A stretch of DNA of 56,603 bases from an uncultured Roseiflexus sp. (GCA_937935075.1 CALGYB010000058.1:1-56603); one strand, 5' to 3'; positions 24,993 to 34,113 are shown, counted from the stretch's first letter. Translations and numbers: made by a program. The notes: generated by a model from the letters alone, not told the origin.

Positions 24993-26627
24993 ATGGCGCC
25001 ACTGCTCGTCGATCAGCGTCAGTTACAAACCCTGGGTCAGCTTATTTCGGCTGGCGGATATCAGGATGTGCACGAATTGCTTCAGGCGTCGCTGGAGCGA
25101 CTGGTCGCTTTCTGGCCCGCGCAGGGAGGCGCGTTGCTCTACCACGCGCCGCACGGCGAAGTCATTCGGCTGCACTACGGGGTGATCGACAACGAGGCTG
25201 GCGCCCTGATTGCCGAGGCGCGCGAAACGTTCGCCCGTCGTGAAGAGGGGCGTGAACCAACCATCGGATACTACACGCTCGACGATGAACGGAAACTACT
25301 CGAACTTCCGCTGTCAACCAGTTCACAGACGGTGGGTCTCTTGCACCTGGTGGTGCTCGACGCCGAGACGGAACGTCCATCTCCTGCGCCTGATGAGGAC
25401 CTCGCCATGCTGCTGGTGCGCGCGATTGGCGGAGAAGCCGATAAGCTGGCGCGCCTGCGCCGCGCCGAACAGGACCTGCGCGAACTCCATTTGCTCTACC
25501 AGGTGGGACAGGCGCTGGCAAGCAACCTCGATCTCTCCAGCCTGCTGAACGATATTCGCAGCCGGGTGCCGGAGGCGATGGGCGCCGAGCGTTGCTCGAT
25601 TATGCTGCTCGATGAGCAAACCCGCGAACTGGTGCTGGAGTTGCCCGACCCGCACACCGGTGAGCGGCGCGAGTTTCACATTCCGCTTGATCGCGGCATT
25701 GCCGGCTGGGTAGCAACCAATGGCATTGGTCAGATTGTTAATGATGTTGAACAGGACCCGCGCTGGTTCGATGGCATTGCGCGCGATGTTGATTTTGAGA
25801 CGCGCCAGATCCTCTGTGCGCCGATGCGCATCGGTGATCGCGTGGTTGGGGTGATGCAGGTGCTCAACAAACGTGATGGAACCCCGTTTGATGATCAGGA
25901 CCTGCGTCTGTTGACAACGCTGGCGACGCAGGCGGCGATTGCGGTCGAGAATGCGCGTCTGGTGCGCAGCCTGAAAGAGGAGCGCGACCGGTTGCTCGCC
26001 AAAGAGGCGGAGGTGCGGGCAGCGATTGCGCGTGACCTGCACGACGGACCGACTCAGAGCATCGCGGCAATCGCAATGAATATCGAGTTTATCAAGAAGC
26101 TGCTGCGTGCCATGCCGGAGCGGGTCGAAAGCGAATTGGACGTGCTTGCCGATCTGGTCCACAAAACCGCTTACGATATTCGTACACTCCTTTTTGAACT
26201 GCGGCCGCTTGGGTTGGAAACCCAGGGGTTGCTGGCGACCTTGCAGCAGTATGTGGCCCGCTTTCGCGATCCTGCCGGCGTTATGAAACTGCGCCTTGAG
26301 GCGCCGTCCAGCATTCCACGGTTGCCGGTTGAAGTCGAAGCCGCTATTTTCATCATCATTCAGGAAGCGGTCAATAATGCACGCAAACACGCGCGCACCG
26401 ATGAAGTGGTTATCTACCTGTATCTGGAAGAAGGTCATCTGGTTGCCAGTGTGCGGGATCGCGGGCGCGGGTTCAACCTGGCGGCGGTCGAATCGAGTTA
26501 CAATACCCGTGGATCGTTGGGTTTGCTGAATATGCGTGAGCGCGCACGCTTGATCGGCGGTGAGTGCCGCATCCGCTCGGCGGAAGGCGAGGGCACAACG
26601 GTCGAATTGCGTGTGCCGCTCGCCTGA
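24993..26627 (+). CDS. GAF-domain sensor histidine kinase, NarL-partner (HisKA_3) type
   Basis: This soluble 544-residue kinase has an N-terminal region of about 150 residues with no family I recognise. A GAF domain follows (about 165-325, AERCSIMLLDE... to ...AAIAVENA), then a short coiled coil, the HisKA_3 segment AIARDLHDGPTQS with His350, and an ATPase domain ending GSLGLLNMRERARLIGG. Such kinases normally pair with LuxR/NarL-type regulators; none is adjacent. The start at 24993 has GAGG six bases upstream; ATG 24951 is also possible. It lies 28 bp upstream of the E1 alpha gene, so a kinase and a central-metabolism enzyme appear co-transcribed. Confidence 0.88.
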   Translation: MAPLLVDQRQLQTLGQLISAGGYQDVHELLQASLERLVAFWPAQGGALLYHAPHGEVIRLHYGVIDNEAGALIAEARETFARREEGREPTIGYYTLDDERKLLELPLSTSSQTVGLLHLVVLDAETERPSPAPDEDLAMLLVRAIGGEADKLARLRRAEQDLRELHLLYQVGQALASNLDLSSLLNDIRSRVPEAMGAERCSIMLLDEQTRELVLELPDPHTGERREFHIPLDRGIAGWVATNGIGQIVNDVEQDPRWFDGIARDVDFETRQILCAPMRIGDRVVGVMQVLNKRDGTPFDDQDLRLLTTLATQAAIAVENARLVRSLKEERDRLLAKEAEVRAAIARDLHDGPTQSIAAIAMNIEFIKKLLRAMPERVESELDVLADLVHKTAYDIRTLLFELRPLGLETQGLLATLQQYVARFRDPAGVMKLRLEAPSSIPRLPVEVEAAIFIIIQEAVNNARKHARTDEVVIYLYLEEGHLVASVRDRGRGFNLAAVESSYNTRGSLGLLNMRERARLIGGECRIRSAEGEGTTVELRVPLA

Positions 26628-26655
26628 TGTCGTTGGAGATTTCGGTGGCAGGTGT

Positions 26656-27657
26656 ATGGAAACGAACGATACTCCTCCGCATGTTCGTCTGGGTCTGAGT
26701 CGCCAGCGGTTAGTCGCCGGTCTGCGCACCATGATCGCCTCGCGTGAGACCGATGATCGGCTCTGGCTGCTGAACCGCCAGGGGCGCGCTCATTTCGTAG
26801 TGACCGCCGCCGGTCACGAAGCGACGCAACTCGGATGCGCCTGGGCGATCCGCGTCGGTCACGATTATGTGATACCGTATTACCGCGATATGACGCTGGT
26901 CATGGCGCTCGGTCAGTCGGTGCTCGATGTCCTGCTGCACGCCATGGCGCGGCGTGATGATCCATCCAGCGGCGGGCGGCAGATGTTCGGGCACTATAGC
27001 AGTCGCCGTCTGCGTATCGTCAGCGGCTCGAGTTCGGTGGGAAGCCACCTGGTGCATGCCGCCGGTCTCGGGCTGGCATTTCGCGCGCGGGGCGAACAGG
27101 ACATCGCCGTGATGGGGTTGTTCGGCGAGGGGGCCACGGCTGAGGGCGCCTGGCATGAGGGAATGACCATCGCCGGCATCCATCAACTGCCGGTAGTCTT
27201 CGTCTGCCAGAACAATCAGTACTCGATTTCGATCCCTGTTCATCGGGAAGTGCCGGTGCCCGATGTGGCCATGAAAGCGGCAGGATATGGTATGCAGGGC
27301 GTCGTTGTCGATGGCAACGATGTTTTTGCCGTTTACGAAGCGGCGCATCAGGCGATGGAGCGCGCGCGCAACGGCGGTGGACCAACACTGCTCGAGTGTA
27401 AGACATACCGCCTGCGTCCGCATTCAAGCGCCGACGATGACCGCAAGTATCGTTCCGCAGAGGAGGTTGAGTCCTGGCGGGCGCGCGACCCGATCAAACG
27501 CTTTGAGCACTACCTGGTGGAGCACGGAATCATCACGAGTGAGGAAATCGAAGCGTTGCGACGCGAGGTGCGCGCCGAAGTCGATGCGGCGACCGATGCC
27601 GCCGTTGCCGCGCCCTATCCCTCTGTCGAAAGCATTGCCGATCATCTGTATGGATGA
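26656..27657 (+). CDS. pdhA: 2-oxoacid (probably pyruvate) dehydrogenase E1 alpha subunit
   Basis: This thiamine-diphosphate enzyme half decarboxylates a 2-oxoacid and passes the acyl group to E2 lipoamide. The 333 residues have GHEATQLGCAWAI, YYRDMTLVMALG, the ThDP motif GEGATAEGAWHEGMTIAG ending in NN (QNNQYS; the usual GDG is GEG here), and the C-terminal TYRLRPHSSADD loop. Sequence does not separate pyruvate from branched-chain substrates with confidence. E1 beta follows after 85 bp. E2 and E3 are not in the window. Start ATG 26656 follows GGCAGGTGT. Confidence 0.9.
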   Translation: METNDTPPHVRLGLSRQRLVAGLRTMIASRETDDRLWLLNRQGRAHFVVTAAGHEATQLGCAWAIRVGHDYVIPYYRDMTLVMALGQSVLDVLLHAMARRDDPSSGGRQMFGHYSSRRLRIVSGSSSVGSHLVHAAGLGLAFRARGEQDIAVMGLFGEGATAEGAWHEGMTIAGIHQLPVVFVCQNNQYSISIPVHREVPVPDVAMKAAGYGMQGVVVDGNDVFAVYEAAHQAMERARNGGGPTLLECKTYRLRPHSSADDDRKYRSAEEVESWRARDPIKRFEHYLVEHGIITSEEIEALRREVRAEVDAATDAAVAAPYPSVESIADHLYG

Positions 27658-27742
27658 TGCGCCGGAACGCCTTTTGCGGGCGACCGGTCAGACGACTCCA
27701 CAACGTTGTGGGTGCTGGCTGAGAGAAGAGATACCAACGCCT

Positions 27743-28726
27743 ATGCCTGCTATGACCTTTATCGAAGCGATCCGGTCGGCGTTGCACGATTCCATGGCGG
27801 CTGATGATCGGATCATGGTGCTCGGCGAAGATGTCGCGGTTAAGGGCGGCGTCTTTCTGGCAACCGAAGGGCTGCTGGCGCGCTTTGGCGAACATCGCGT
27901 GATCGATATGCCGATTGCTGAGTGTGGCATCGTCGGCGCGGCCATCGGCGCGTCGCTGCACGGCCTCCTGCCGGTCGCCGAGATTCAGTTTGCCGACTAC
28001 ATCTATCCGGCGATTGATCAGATCCTCAACGAAGCCGCGCGGTTTCGCTATCGCTCGAACGGCGATTGGAGCTGCCCGATTGTCGTGCGTGCGCCATGCG
28101 GCGCCGGCATCCATGGCGCGCTCTACCATTCGCAGAGCGTCGAACGCCTGTTCACCAGCACGCCGGGCATTAAGGTGGTTATTCCGTCAACGCCATTCGA
28201 CGCCAAGGGGTTGCTGATCGCCGCGATTCACGATCCGGACCCGGTGATTTTCTTCGAGCACAAGCAACTGTACCGTTCGGTGCGTGGCGACGTTCCCGAA
28301 GGAGTCTACCACGAGCCGATCGGGAAAGCCGTGATACGGCGCAGCGGCAGCGATATGAGCGTGTTCACGTATGGATTGATGGCGCATTATTCCCTGACAG
28401 CCGCCGGGCAATTGGCTGCCGAGGGAATCGACGCCGAAGTCATCGATCTGCGCACCCTGGCGCCGCTCGACCGCGATGCGATTCTGTCGTCGGTCAAGAA
28501 GACCGGTCGCGCGCTGATTGTCCATGAGGATGTGCTGACCGGCGGGATTGGCGGGGAAATCGCGGCGCTGATCGCCGAGTATGCGTTCGAGTATCTGGAT
28601 GCGCCGGTGCGTCGCCTTGCATCGCCCGATCTGTTTGCCACGCCGTTCGCCGATCCGCTCGAAGAGCATTTCATGCTCAATCCCCAAAAAATCGCGGCAG
28701 CAATGCGCGATCTGGCGCGCTACTGA
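27743..28726 (+). CDS. pdhB: 2-oxoacid (probably pyruvate) dehydrogenase E1 beta subunit
   Basis: This is the partner of E1 alpha and forms the other half of the ThDP site. The 327 residues contain LGEDVAVKGGVFLATEGL, DMPIAECGIVGAAIGAS, EIQFADYIYPAIDQ and, near the C terminus, LIVHEDVLTGGIGGEIAA, all typical of E1 beta. ATG 27743 was chosen because MTFIEAIRSALHD is the usual start; the frame is open upstream only by chance overlap with E1 alpha. The 85-bp gap before it carries a partial thi-box-like sequence. It ends 24 bp before the next gene. Confidence 0.92.
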   Translation: MPAMTFIEAIRSALHDSMAADDRIMVLGEDVAVKGGVFLATEGLLARFGEHRVIDMPIAECGIVGAAIGASLHGLLPVAEIQFADYIYPAIDQILNEAARFRYRSNGDWSCPIVVRAPCGAGIHGALYHSQSVERLFTSTPGIKVVIPSTPFDAKGLLIAAIHDPDPVIFFEHKQLYRSVRGDVPEGVYHEPIGKAVIRRSGSDMSVFTYGLMAHYSLTAAGQLAAEGIDAEVIDLRTLAPLDRDAILSSVKKTGRALIVHEDVLTGGIGGEIAALIAEYAFEYLDAPVRRLASPDLFATPFADPLEEHFMLNPQKIAAAMRDLARY

Positions 28727-28739
28727 CCATTTCGCATTC

Positions 28740-28744
28740 GGAGG
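28740..28744 (+). promoter_or_regulatory. Ribosome binding site implying an ATC start at 28751
   Basis: GGAGG lies exactly 6 bp upstream of ATC at 28751. The next ordinary start codon in frame is GTG at 28856, which would remove a whole membrane helix. This site is the main evidence for the unusual start. Confidence 0.6.
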
Positions 28745-28750
28745 TGGCAT

Positions 28751-29773
28751 ATCAGTACCAAGACAGCGCAGCTTCGACGCACTCCCTGGGGCGCCATCAT
28801 CGGGCTGCTCCTGCTTGCAGCCATCATTGCGGTCGCGTACCTCAACCGCGAAGAGGTGATCAAAGCCTTTATCCTGCTGCGCAACGCTCGTCTGGAGTAT
28901 CTGCTGCTGGCGTTTGGCGCCGTCGTGACAGGATTTGTGTGCGCCGGGCAGATTTATGGTCGGGTGCTGGCGATTCTGGGGCATCGCGCGCAGTTCTGGT
29001 GGTTGACCGCTGCTGCAATGGTGACGATTCTGATCAACCAGGCGATTCCGGCTGGAAGCGTCGGCGCTTATGCGTTTCTGGTCGCCAGCCTGCGACGACG
29101 CGGTTTTCCCGTCGGCAGCGTTGCCATGGTTGCAGGGATGGAACTGTTGAGCTGGAATGGCGCGGTGCTGGTGGCGTTCAGTTATGGCCTCATGTATCTG
29201 CTGGTCACGACCGGTTTGAGCGGTGCGTCGGTCAGTTACGGGGCGCTGGCGGCTGCGTTGGGGGTCATGAGCGGCGCGATCTACGTCGCATCGCGCCCGG
29301 ATGCCACGCTGCAGGAGTGGGCGCTTCGCCTGAAGCGCCTGGTAAATCGCCTGTTTGGACCGGTATTGACGGCGGCTCAGGTCTCGCAGGTGGTCGATGA
29401 AATCATTGCCAGTCGCCGCCTGATTCTCGAACAACCGCGCCGGATTGTGATGCTGGTCGGGTTGCAGTTGCTGATCTTTTGCTGCCACAGCCTGGCATTG
29501 CTGGCAATCCTCCACAGCCTGGGCGCCGATCCGCCGATTGCTGCTATGTTCGCCGCGTATGGCCTGGCGCTGATCGTCAGCGTCTTCACGCTGCTTCCTG
29601 GCGGCGGGGGGACGGTTGAAGCCGCCTTGACCGTTGCGCTCCATGCTCAGGGTGTGCCGCTCGAAGCTGCACTTGGCGGCGCTCTTCTGTTTCGCCTGAT
29701 CAGTTTCTGGATGATGCTCCCCGTCGGAATGCTTTGCTACCGCCTACTCACCCGGTCTCCAGGCACATCGTGA
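28751..29773 (+). CDS. UPF0104 / lysylphosphatidylglycerol synthase TM-region-like flippase
   Basis: This polytopic protein of 340 residues, if started at ATC 28751, has a first helix GAIIGLLLLAAIIAVAYL followed by EEVIKAFILLRNARLEYLLLAF, matching the usual first two helices of this family. About eight hydrophobic segments follow, with LLPGGGGTVEAALTVAL near the C terminus. No ATG, GTG or TTG occurs in frame between the E1 beta stop and GTG 28856; starting there would delete helix one. ATC with GGAGG six bases upstream, giving MSTKTAQLRR, is the best reading. A sequence error is the alternative. Function is probably lipid-linked substrate or lipid flipping, by family resemblance. Confidence 0.75.
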   Translation: MSTKTAQLRRTPWGAIIGLLLLAAIIAVAYLNREEVIKAFILLRNARLEYLLLAFGAVVTGFVCAGQIYGRVLAILGHRAQFWWLTAAAMVTILINQAIPAGSVGAYAFLVASLRRRGFPVGSVAMVAGMELLSWNGAVLVAFSYGLMYLLVTTGLSGASVSYGALAAALGVMSGAIYVASRPDATLQEWALRLKRLVNRLFGPVLTAAQVSQVVDEIIASRRLILEQPRRIVMLVGLQLLIFCCHSLALLAILHSLGADPPIAAMFAAYGLALIVSVFTLLPGGGGTVEAALTVALHAQGVPLEAALGGALLFRLISFWMMLPVGMLCYRLLTRSPGTS

Positions 29774-29777
29774 GCCT

Positions 29778-30683
29778 TCAACGCTTCTTCACTGCGCGTG
29801 TTTTGCGATCAGCGCCTGTTCGCATGGGTTGAACGAGTCGCACGCTTGCCGCCAGCAGCGCAGCGGAGAAGAAGATCGATAACGCGCTATAGAGCACCCA
29901 CGGGCTTGGCACAACGACCTGGGTAGCGCCCGTCCGAACCACCTCGAAAAAAATCTCGCCTCCGCTCGAAAGCTGCGATGCCGTGGTTCCGAGTGCAATA
30001 AAGGGATGCAGCGCAATAACAAACCGGCTGAGATAGATGAACCAGATCGAGTCTAGCAGAGCCGACGGTGCGCTTGATCCTATGATCAGGCTGAAAATGA
30101 CAACCAGGAAAGGAATGCCCAACAGGAGCGCAATGACCGTGCCGATGGCGAAACTGGTCGCCCCCAGGGAGCTTTGCAGCATGGCAGACCAGAACAGCCC
30201 GATCGTTGCGTAGAGGAGCGCCGTGACAACCAATCCGACGATGGCGATGAGCACTTCGGTCAACCCGATGCCGCCAAACAGGAATGCCAGGCTCATCACC
30301 GGCACAATGGCGACGATCAAGAGCAGGGCGAATGCCAGCGCCGACACCAGTTTGCCCCACACAATCTGCCACGGCGTGAGCAGGGATGCCACGAGCAGAT
30401 CATACGTCTGGCGCTCTTTCTCGCCAGCAATGCTCCCTGAGGTCAGCACTGGCGTGATCAGACAGACTTCGATCAACGCAACCGTTGAAATGGTGAAAAA
30501 AAGCGCCCGGCCAATCTGCCGTCCGGCGTTGAGTTCGTTGCCGATATCCCGGGCGATTGCCACGTACAGCAGGAGTGCGACACCCGCCAGAATCAGCAGA
30601 TAGATGGTGAGCAAAATATAGGCGCGCGCGCCACGCATGCGGCTGCGCAGATCCTTAACCAGGATGGGGTTGAGTTCCAGCAT
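29778..30683 (-). CDS. ABC-2 type transporter permease
   Basis: This 301-residue membrane protein has about six hydrophobic helices, starting RGARAYILLTIYLLILAGVALLL. An extracytoplasmic segment leads to GSIAGEKERQTYDLLVASLLTPWQIVWGK, the cytoplasmic loop typical of ABC-2/NatB-like permeases. ATG 30683 is favoured because AAGGA lies six bases upstream; ATG 30689 is also possible. It starts 11 bp after the ATPase gene ends. The pair is an exporter; its cargo is unknown. It ends convergently 4 bp from the UPF0104 stop. Confidence 0.88.
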   Translation of the reverse strand: MLELNPILVKDLRSRMRGARAYILLTIYLLILAGVALLLYVAIARDIGNELNAGRQIGRALFFTISTVALIEVCLITPVLTSGSIAGEKERQTYDLLVASLLTPWQIVWGKLVSALAFALLLIVAIVPVMSLAFLFGGIGLTEVLIAIVGLVVTALLYATIGLFWSAMLQSSLGATSFAIGTVIALLLGIPFLVVIFSLIIGSSAPSALLDSIWFIYLSRFVIALHPFIALGTTASQLSSGGEIFFEVVRTGATQVVVPSPWVLYSALSIFFSAALLAASVRLVQPMRTGADRKTRAVKKR

Positions 30684-30693
30684 ACGCATTCCT

Positions 30694-31680
30694 TCAGACA
30701 ATGCCCTTCGTGACGTGCAGAAAAATATCTTCGAGGTCGCCAGACTGTTCGGCAAAATGCGAGATGCGCACCCCTTCCGCAATGAGCATCGCCAGCAGAT
30801 CGCCAAGGGCATGCTCATCGCCGTCAAAATCGGCCAGAAGGGTATGCGGTCCGGTCTCGTCATTAAGCGGCGCTTCCTGACCGTCGGACTCGGCGCGTGC
30901 GCCTTCCCGACGGAGTTCCAGCACATCGGGGTGCGCGCGCAGCAGCGCTTCTGCGTGCGCTGCTCCCGCAACAACCCGAATTTCGACGATGCGGTGCGGC
31001 CGCAGGGTGCGCAGAATCTCTTGCACCTCGCCCGCAGCAAGCAATTTGCCCCGCTCGATGATGCCGATGTGCGTGCACATTTCTGCAAGTTCGCTCAGGA
31101 TGTGCGAACTGATCATGATCGTCTTCCCCATTACCCGCAGTTCCTTGAGCAGCTCGCGCAATTCGATGCGCGCCCGCGGGTCGAGTCCGCTCGCCGGTTC
31201 GTCCAGGATGAGCAGGCGGGGATCATGCATCATGGAACGCGCCAGGCTCAGCCGCTGTTTCATGCCGCGCGACAGCGACATCACCGGCTCATCACGCTTG
31301 TGCGCCAGATCGACGAGTTCCAGCAGTTCGCCGATCAACTGCTGGCGCCGCTGCGCCGGTATGCCGTAGGAACGCCCGAAAAAATCGAGGTACTCCCATG
31401 ACTTCATATTGTCGTAGACGCCGAAGAAGTCGGGCATGAAGCCAACGAGCCGCCGCACGGCGCGTGGTTCGCGGGTGACGGACACGCCAGCGATGAGCGC
31501 TTCACCCGACGTTGGCGGTAGCAGCGTCGTCAGGATGCGCATGGTTGTCGTTTTGCCGGCGCCGTTTGGCCCGATAAAGCCGAAGATGGCGCCTTCGGGA
31601 ATGGTGAGGTTCAGATGATCCAGCGCAAGATTCGAGCCATACCTGCGCGTGAGGTTGTGCGTTTCGACAAGAGAGGTCAT
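30694..31680 (-). CDS. ABC-2 exporter ATP-binding protein
   Basis: This 328-residue ATPase has Walker A GPNGAGKTT, Q-loop region GFMPDFFGVYD, signature LSRGMKQRLSLARS, Walker B LLILDEPASGLD and the switch His in ISSHIL. A C-terminal extension of about 100 residues follows, rich in acidic residues around 265-290, as in CcmA/NatA-like ATPases. It is the first gene of the exporter pair. The short gap to the divergent gene at 31756 must contain both promoters. Confidence 0.93.
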   Translation of the reverse strand: MTSLVETHNLTRRYGSNLALDHLNLTIPEGAIFGFIGPNGAGKTTTMRILTTLLPPTSGEALIAGVSVTREPRAVRRLVGFMPDFFGVYDNMKSWEYLDFFGRSYGIPAQRRQQLIGELLELVDLAHKRDEPVMSLSRGMKQRLSLARSMMHDPRLLILDEPASGLDPRARIELRELLKELRVMGKTIMISSHILSELAEMCTHIGIIERGKLLAAGEVQEILRTLRPHRIVEIRVVAGAAHAEALLRAHPDVLELRREGARAESDGQEAPLNDETGPHTLLADFDGDEHALGDLLAMLIAEGVRISHFAEQSGDLEDIFLHVTKGIV

Positions 31681-31755
31681 ACCACTGCTTTCAGAGATAA
31701 AAACCGCCTATCACTATGATACCAGTTTTGCAAGCCATGCTACAATGATCCGCCT

Positions 31756-32829
31756 ATGATTTCGACGCCACACGAAGAGCCGCAACTCTTTTTCTTCTGT
31801 GAATTGAGCGGAACGGATCTCCTGCGTTTGCTGGATTACCCGGATGTGCTGAACCTGCTGGCGACGCGCGCGTATGGCATCGCCCTCGCCTTGCCCGTCT
31901 TCGACGATGGGTATGCCGCAGCAACGCGTGTGCTCAACACACATGGCATTCCGGTGGTCGCCTGGCTGGCCTTGCCTGCCGACGAAGGGCTGGCGTTCAA
32001 TCTTCAGAACTATCCGCGTGCTGCGGCATGCTATCAGGCGTTCCATGCATGGGCGCAGGCGAACACTCTGCGGTTTGCCGGCGTCGGTTTCGATATGGAG
32101 CCGCCATTGAGCGATGCGCTCTTTGTCGGATGGAGCAGCGCGCGCGAGATTACACGGCGTCTCTGGCTGGCGCGGGATAATGCGCTCTTCCCGGCGGCGC
32201 GCGCGGCGTACCTCGAATTGATGGCGGCGGCGCGGCGTGATGGCTATGAGGTGCACGCCTATCAGATCCCTCTGATTGCCGATGATCGCCGTATCGGGAC
32301 GACCCTGCTCCAGCGCGCGCTCGACATTGTCGATCTGCCCGCTGATGTCGAGGTCTTGATGTGTCTGAGCGAAACCGCGCCTGAATGGTTCGGCAGCGCG
32401 CTGATCGCCGTCTACGGACCGTCCGCCGATGCGCTGGCGGTTGGGAGTTCGGACGGCAGCGGCGCGATCCTGCACTGGGAGGATCTGCGGCGTGATCTGC
32501 TTCTGGCTGCTACGTACACCGATATCATTTATGTTGCCACATTGGAACAGTGTGTCGCCAATGGGCATCTTGCGCGAATTGCCGCGCTCGATTGGGGAAC
32601 GCCGGTTCGGATTGCTGTATTGCCCTATGCTGTGCTTTGGAGCATGCGTCTGCTGGTGCTCATAGGGCTGATCATCGCCCGGTATGGAAAAACAGTATTC
32701 GCTTGGCTGGGGTGGCTTGTTGCGCTGATCCTCTGGTTACGCAGCAGGCGGACGACGGCTCAGCCAGCGTCCGGCAATTGCCATGGCGCCAACGAGCAGC
32801 GCCACCAGGCCAAACGCGAGCAGTGGTGA
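31756..32829 (+). CDS. Uncharacterised TIM-barrel-like protein with membrane tail
   Basis: This 357-residue protein has no family name I can assign. Residues 1-280 have an alternating strand/helix pattern with GIPVVAWLALP and GVGFDMEPP. The latter is a strand ending in Asp-x-Glu, as in catalytic strands of GH18-like and related barrels, so a glycosidase-like function is possible but unproven. The C terminus has one or two hydrophobic helices (LLVLIGLIIARYG, FAWLGWLVALILWL) and a basic tail. No signal peptide is evident, so the barrel would stay cytoplasmic. The last 93 bp overlap the convergent VTT gene. Confidence 0.65.
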   Translation: MISTPHEEPQLFFFCELSGTDLLRLLDYPDVLNLLATRAYGIALALPVFDDGYAAATRVLNTHGIPVVAWLALPADEGLAFNLQNYPRAAACYQAFHAWAQANTLRFAGVGFDMEPPLSDALFVGWSSAREITRRLWLARDNALFPAARAAYLELMAAARRDGYEVHAYQIPLIADDRRIGTTLLQRALDIVDLPADVEVLMCLSETAPEWFGSALIAVYGPSADALAVGSSDGSGAILHWEDLRRDLLLAATYTDIIYVATLEQCVANGHLARIAALDWGTPVRIAVLPYAVLWSMRLLVLIGLIIARYGKTVFAWLGWLVALILWLRSRRTTAQPASGNCHGANEQRHQAKREQW

Positions 32830-33414
32830 GGAAGTCACCAGATCGCCAGCACATGCCAGCAATGCCAGCGCCGGAGCGACCCCGGCAAGGGACGCCAGCG
32901 TATAGGCGCCAAACCCCAGGCGCGAGTAACCCGCAGCAAAGGATACCAGCGGATAGGCAGGTCCTGGCAGCAGGCGTAACAGCAGGACACTGCGCCAGGT
33001 TACCCGCTGCGCCAGACGTTCGACCTGCTCACGCATCGCGGGCGACAGTCGCGGCTCGATCAGTGATCGCCCCCAACGCCTGGCAAGCCAGAAACCGGCG
33101 CTGGCGCCGATCAGATCGGCTATCAGAGCATACAGGAAACCTGCGATCGGTCCGAATGCCAGCCCGGCGCCAATCTGCAGCACGGCGGCTGGCGCGATCG
33201 GCGCCACCAGGAGGAACGCCAGCGCACCGATCAATGTCAGCGGACCGAAGAGACCCAGGGAGAGGACTGTATCACGGATAAGAGCAGGACTCAGCAACGC
33301 GCTGGACGTGCGGAACAGCCAGAATGCCGCGCCAGCAGCGAGCAGCAGCAGCACACCGGTCATCAGGCGGCGGGGACTCAGGAATATCTGAAAGCGGGTC
33401 GGGAAACGTTCCAC
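32737..33414 (-). CDS. TVP38/TMEM64 family (VTT/DedA-like) membrane protein
   Basis: This 225-residue polytopic protein has the VTT core: IAPAAVLQIGAGLAFGPIAGFLYALIADLIGASAGFWLARRWG, then RLLPGPAYPLVSFAAGYSRLGFGAY. The family is linked to phospholipid scrambling and membrane homeostasis. The reading frame ends inside the convergent TIM-barrel gene (93-bp overlap). It starts two bases after the stop of the methyltransferase gene, so the two are probably co-transcribed. Confidence 0.88.
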   Translation of the reverse strand: MERFPTRFQIFLSPRRLMTGVLLLLAAGAAFWLFRTSSALLSPALIRDTVLSLGLFGPLTLIGALAFLLVAPIAPAAVLQIGAGLAFGPIAGFLYALIADLIGASAGFWLARRWGRSLIEPRLSPAMREQVERLAQRVTWRSVLLLRLLPGPAYPLVSFAAGYSRLGFGAYTLASLAGVAPALALLACAGDLVTSSPLLAFGLVALLVGAMAIAGRWLSRRPPAA

Positions 33415-33415
33415 G

Positions 33416-34087
33416 CTATGCTCCGGCGTTGAGTTGACGGGCTGCGAGTTCTTCCTGGCTTATCATCTGCGAATCATCTGCGCGACTCAGCACATAGACT
33501 GCCAGATCACAGATGCCGCTCTTGATATGATAGTGGCGGCGCAGGAAAAAGTATGGTTGCAGCAACACGCGGTAGGCTTCGTCCTTGCGAATATAATCGC
33601 CGCGGTCCAGCCAGTGCATGAGGCGCCCCAGCACATTCCACGGACGCGGCGAAGGAATGTCCTCCATGACGAGCAGCGTCGCTCCAGGGCGAAGCACGCG
33701 GTGCAGGTCGGCGATGGCGGTGTGTACCAGGTCGTCGGGAAGGTGGTGGAACACGCCAAGGACGAGACCGCCATCGAAACTGCCGGATGCGAAGCCAAGC
33801 CCGGCGCCGCTCATCACGGCATAGCGGCCCGGACGGCGACGACTGGCATAGTGGATGTAGTGCCGGGCAATATCGACGCCGACATACGATTCTGGCGGAA
33901 AACAGGTCGAGAATTCACCGGTGCCGCAGCCAAAATCGATGAATCGGCGCTGCCCCGCGTCGCGCCAGGGCTGGAGTTCGCGGGTAATCACGTCTTTTTC
34001 GGCATCGAACCCATCCTCGACAACACGGCGCAGAAAACCCCAGAGTCCTGGGTGAGTGGAAAGTTTGTTGAGCAATGTTTGAAGCAT
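33416..34087 (-). CDS. SAM-dependent methyltransferase (class I)
   Basis: This 223-residue Rossmann methyltransferase has motif [10 protein letters not shown], the acidic loop [22 protein letters not shown] and [13 protein letters not shown], which places it in the Methyltransf_11-like group. ATG 34087 ([13 protein letters not shown]) was chosen. The frame stays open upstream only because the 7-bp repeat array has no stops, giving PIAYCLL repeats. No clear ribosome binding site precedes ATG 34087, so promoter and translation signals may lie in the repeat DNA. Substrate unknown. Confidence 0.82.
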   Translation of the reverse strand: MLQTLLNKLSTHPGLWGFLRRVVEDGFDAEKDVITRELQPWRDAGQRRFIDFGCGTGEFSTCFPPESYVGVDIARHYIHYASRRRPGRYAVMSGAGLGFASGSFDGGLVLGVFHHLPDDLVHTAIADLHRVLRPGATLLVMEDIPSPRPWNVLGRLMHWLDRGDYIRKDEAYRVLLQPYFFLRRHYHIKSGICDLAVYVLSRADDSQMISQEELAARQLNAGA

Positions 34088-34113
34088 GGCAGGCGGTGAG
34101 GAATAGGGATCGG

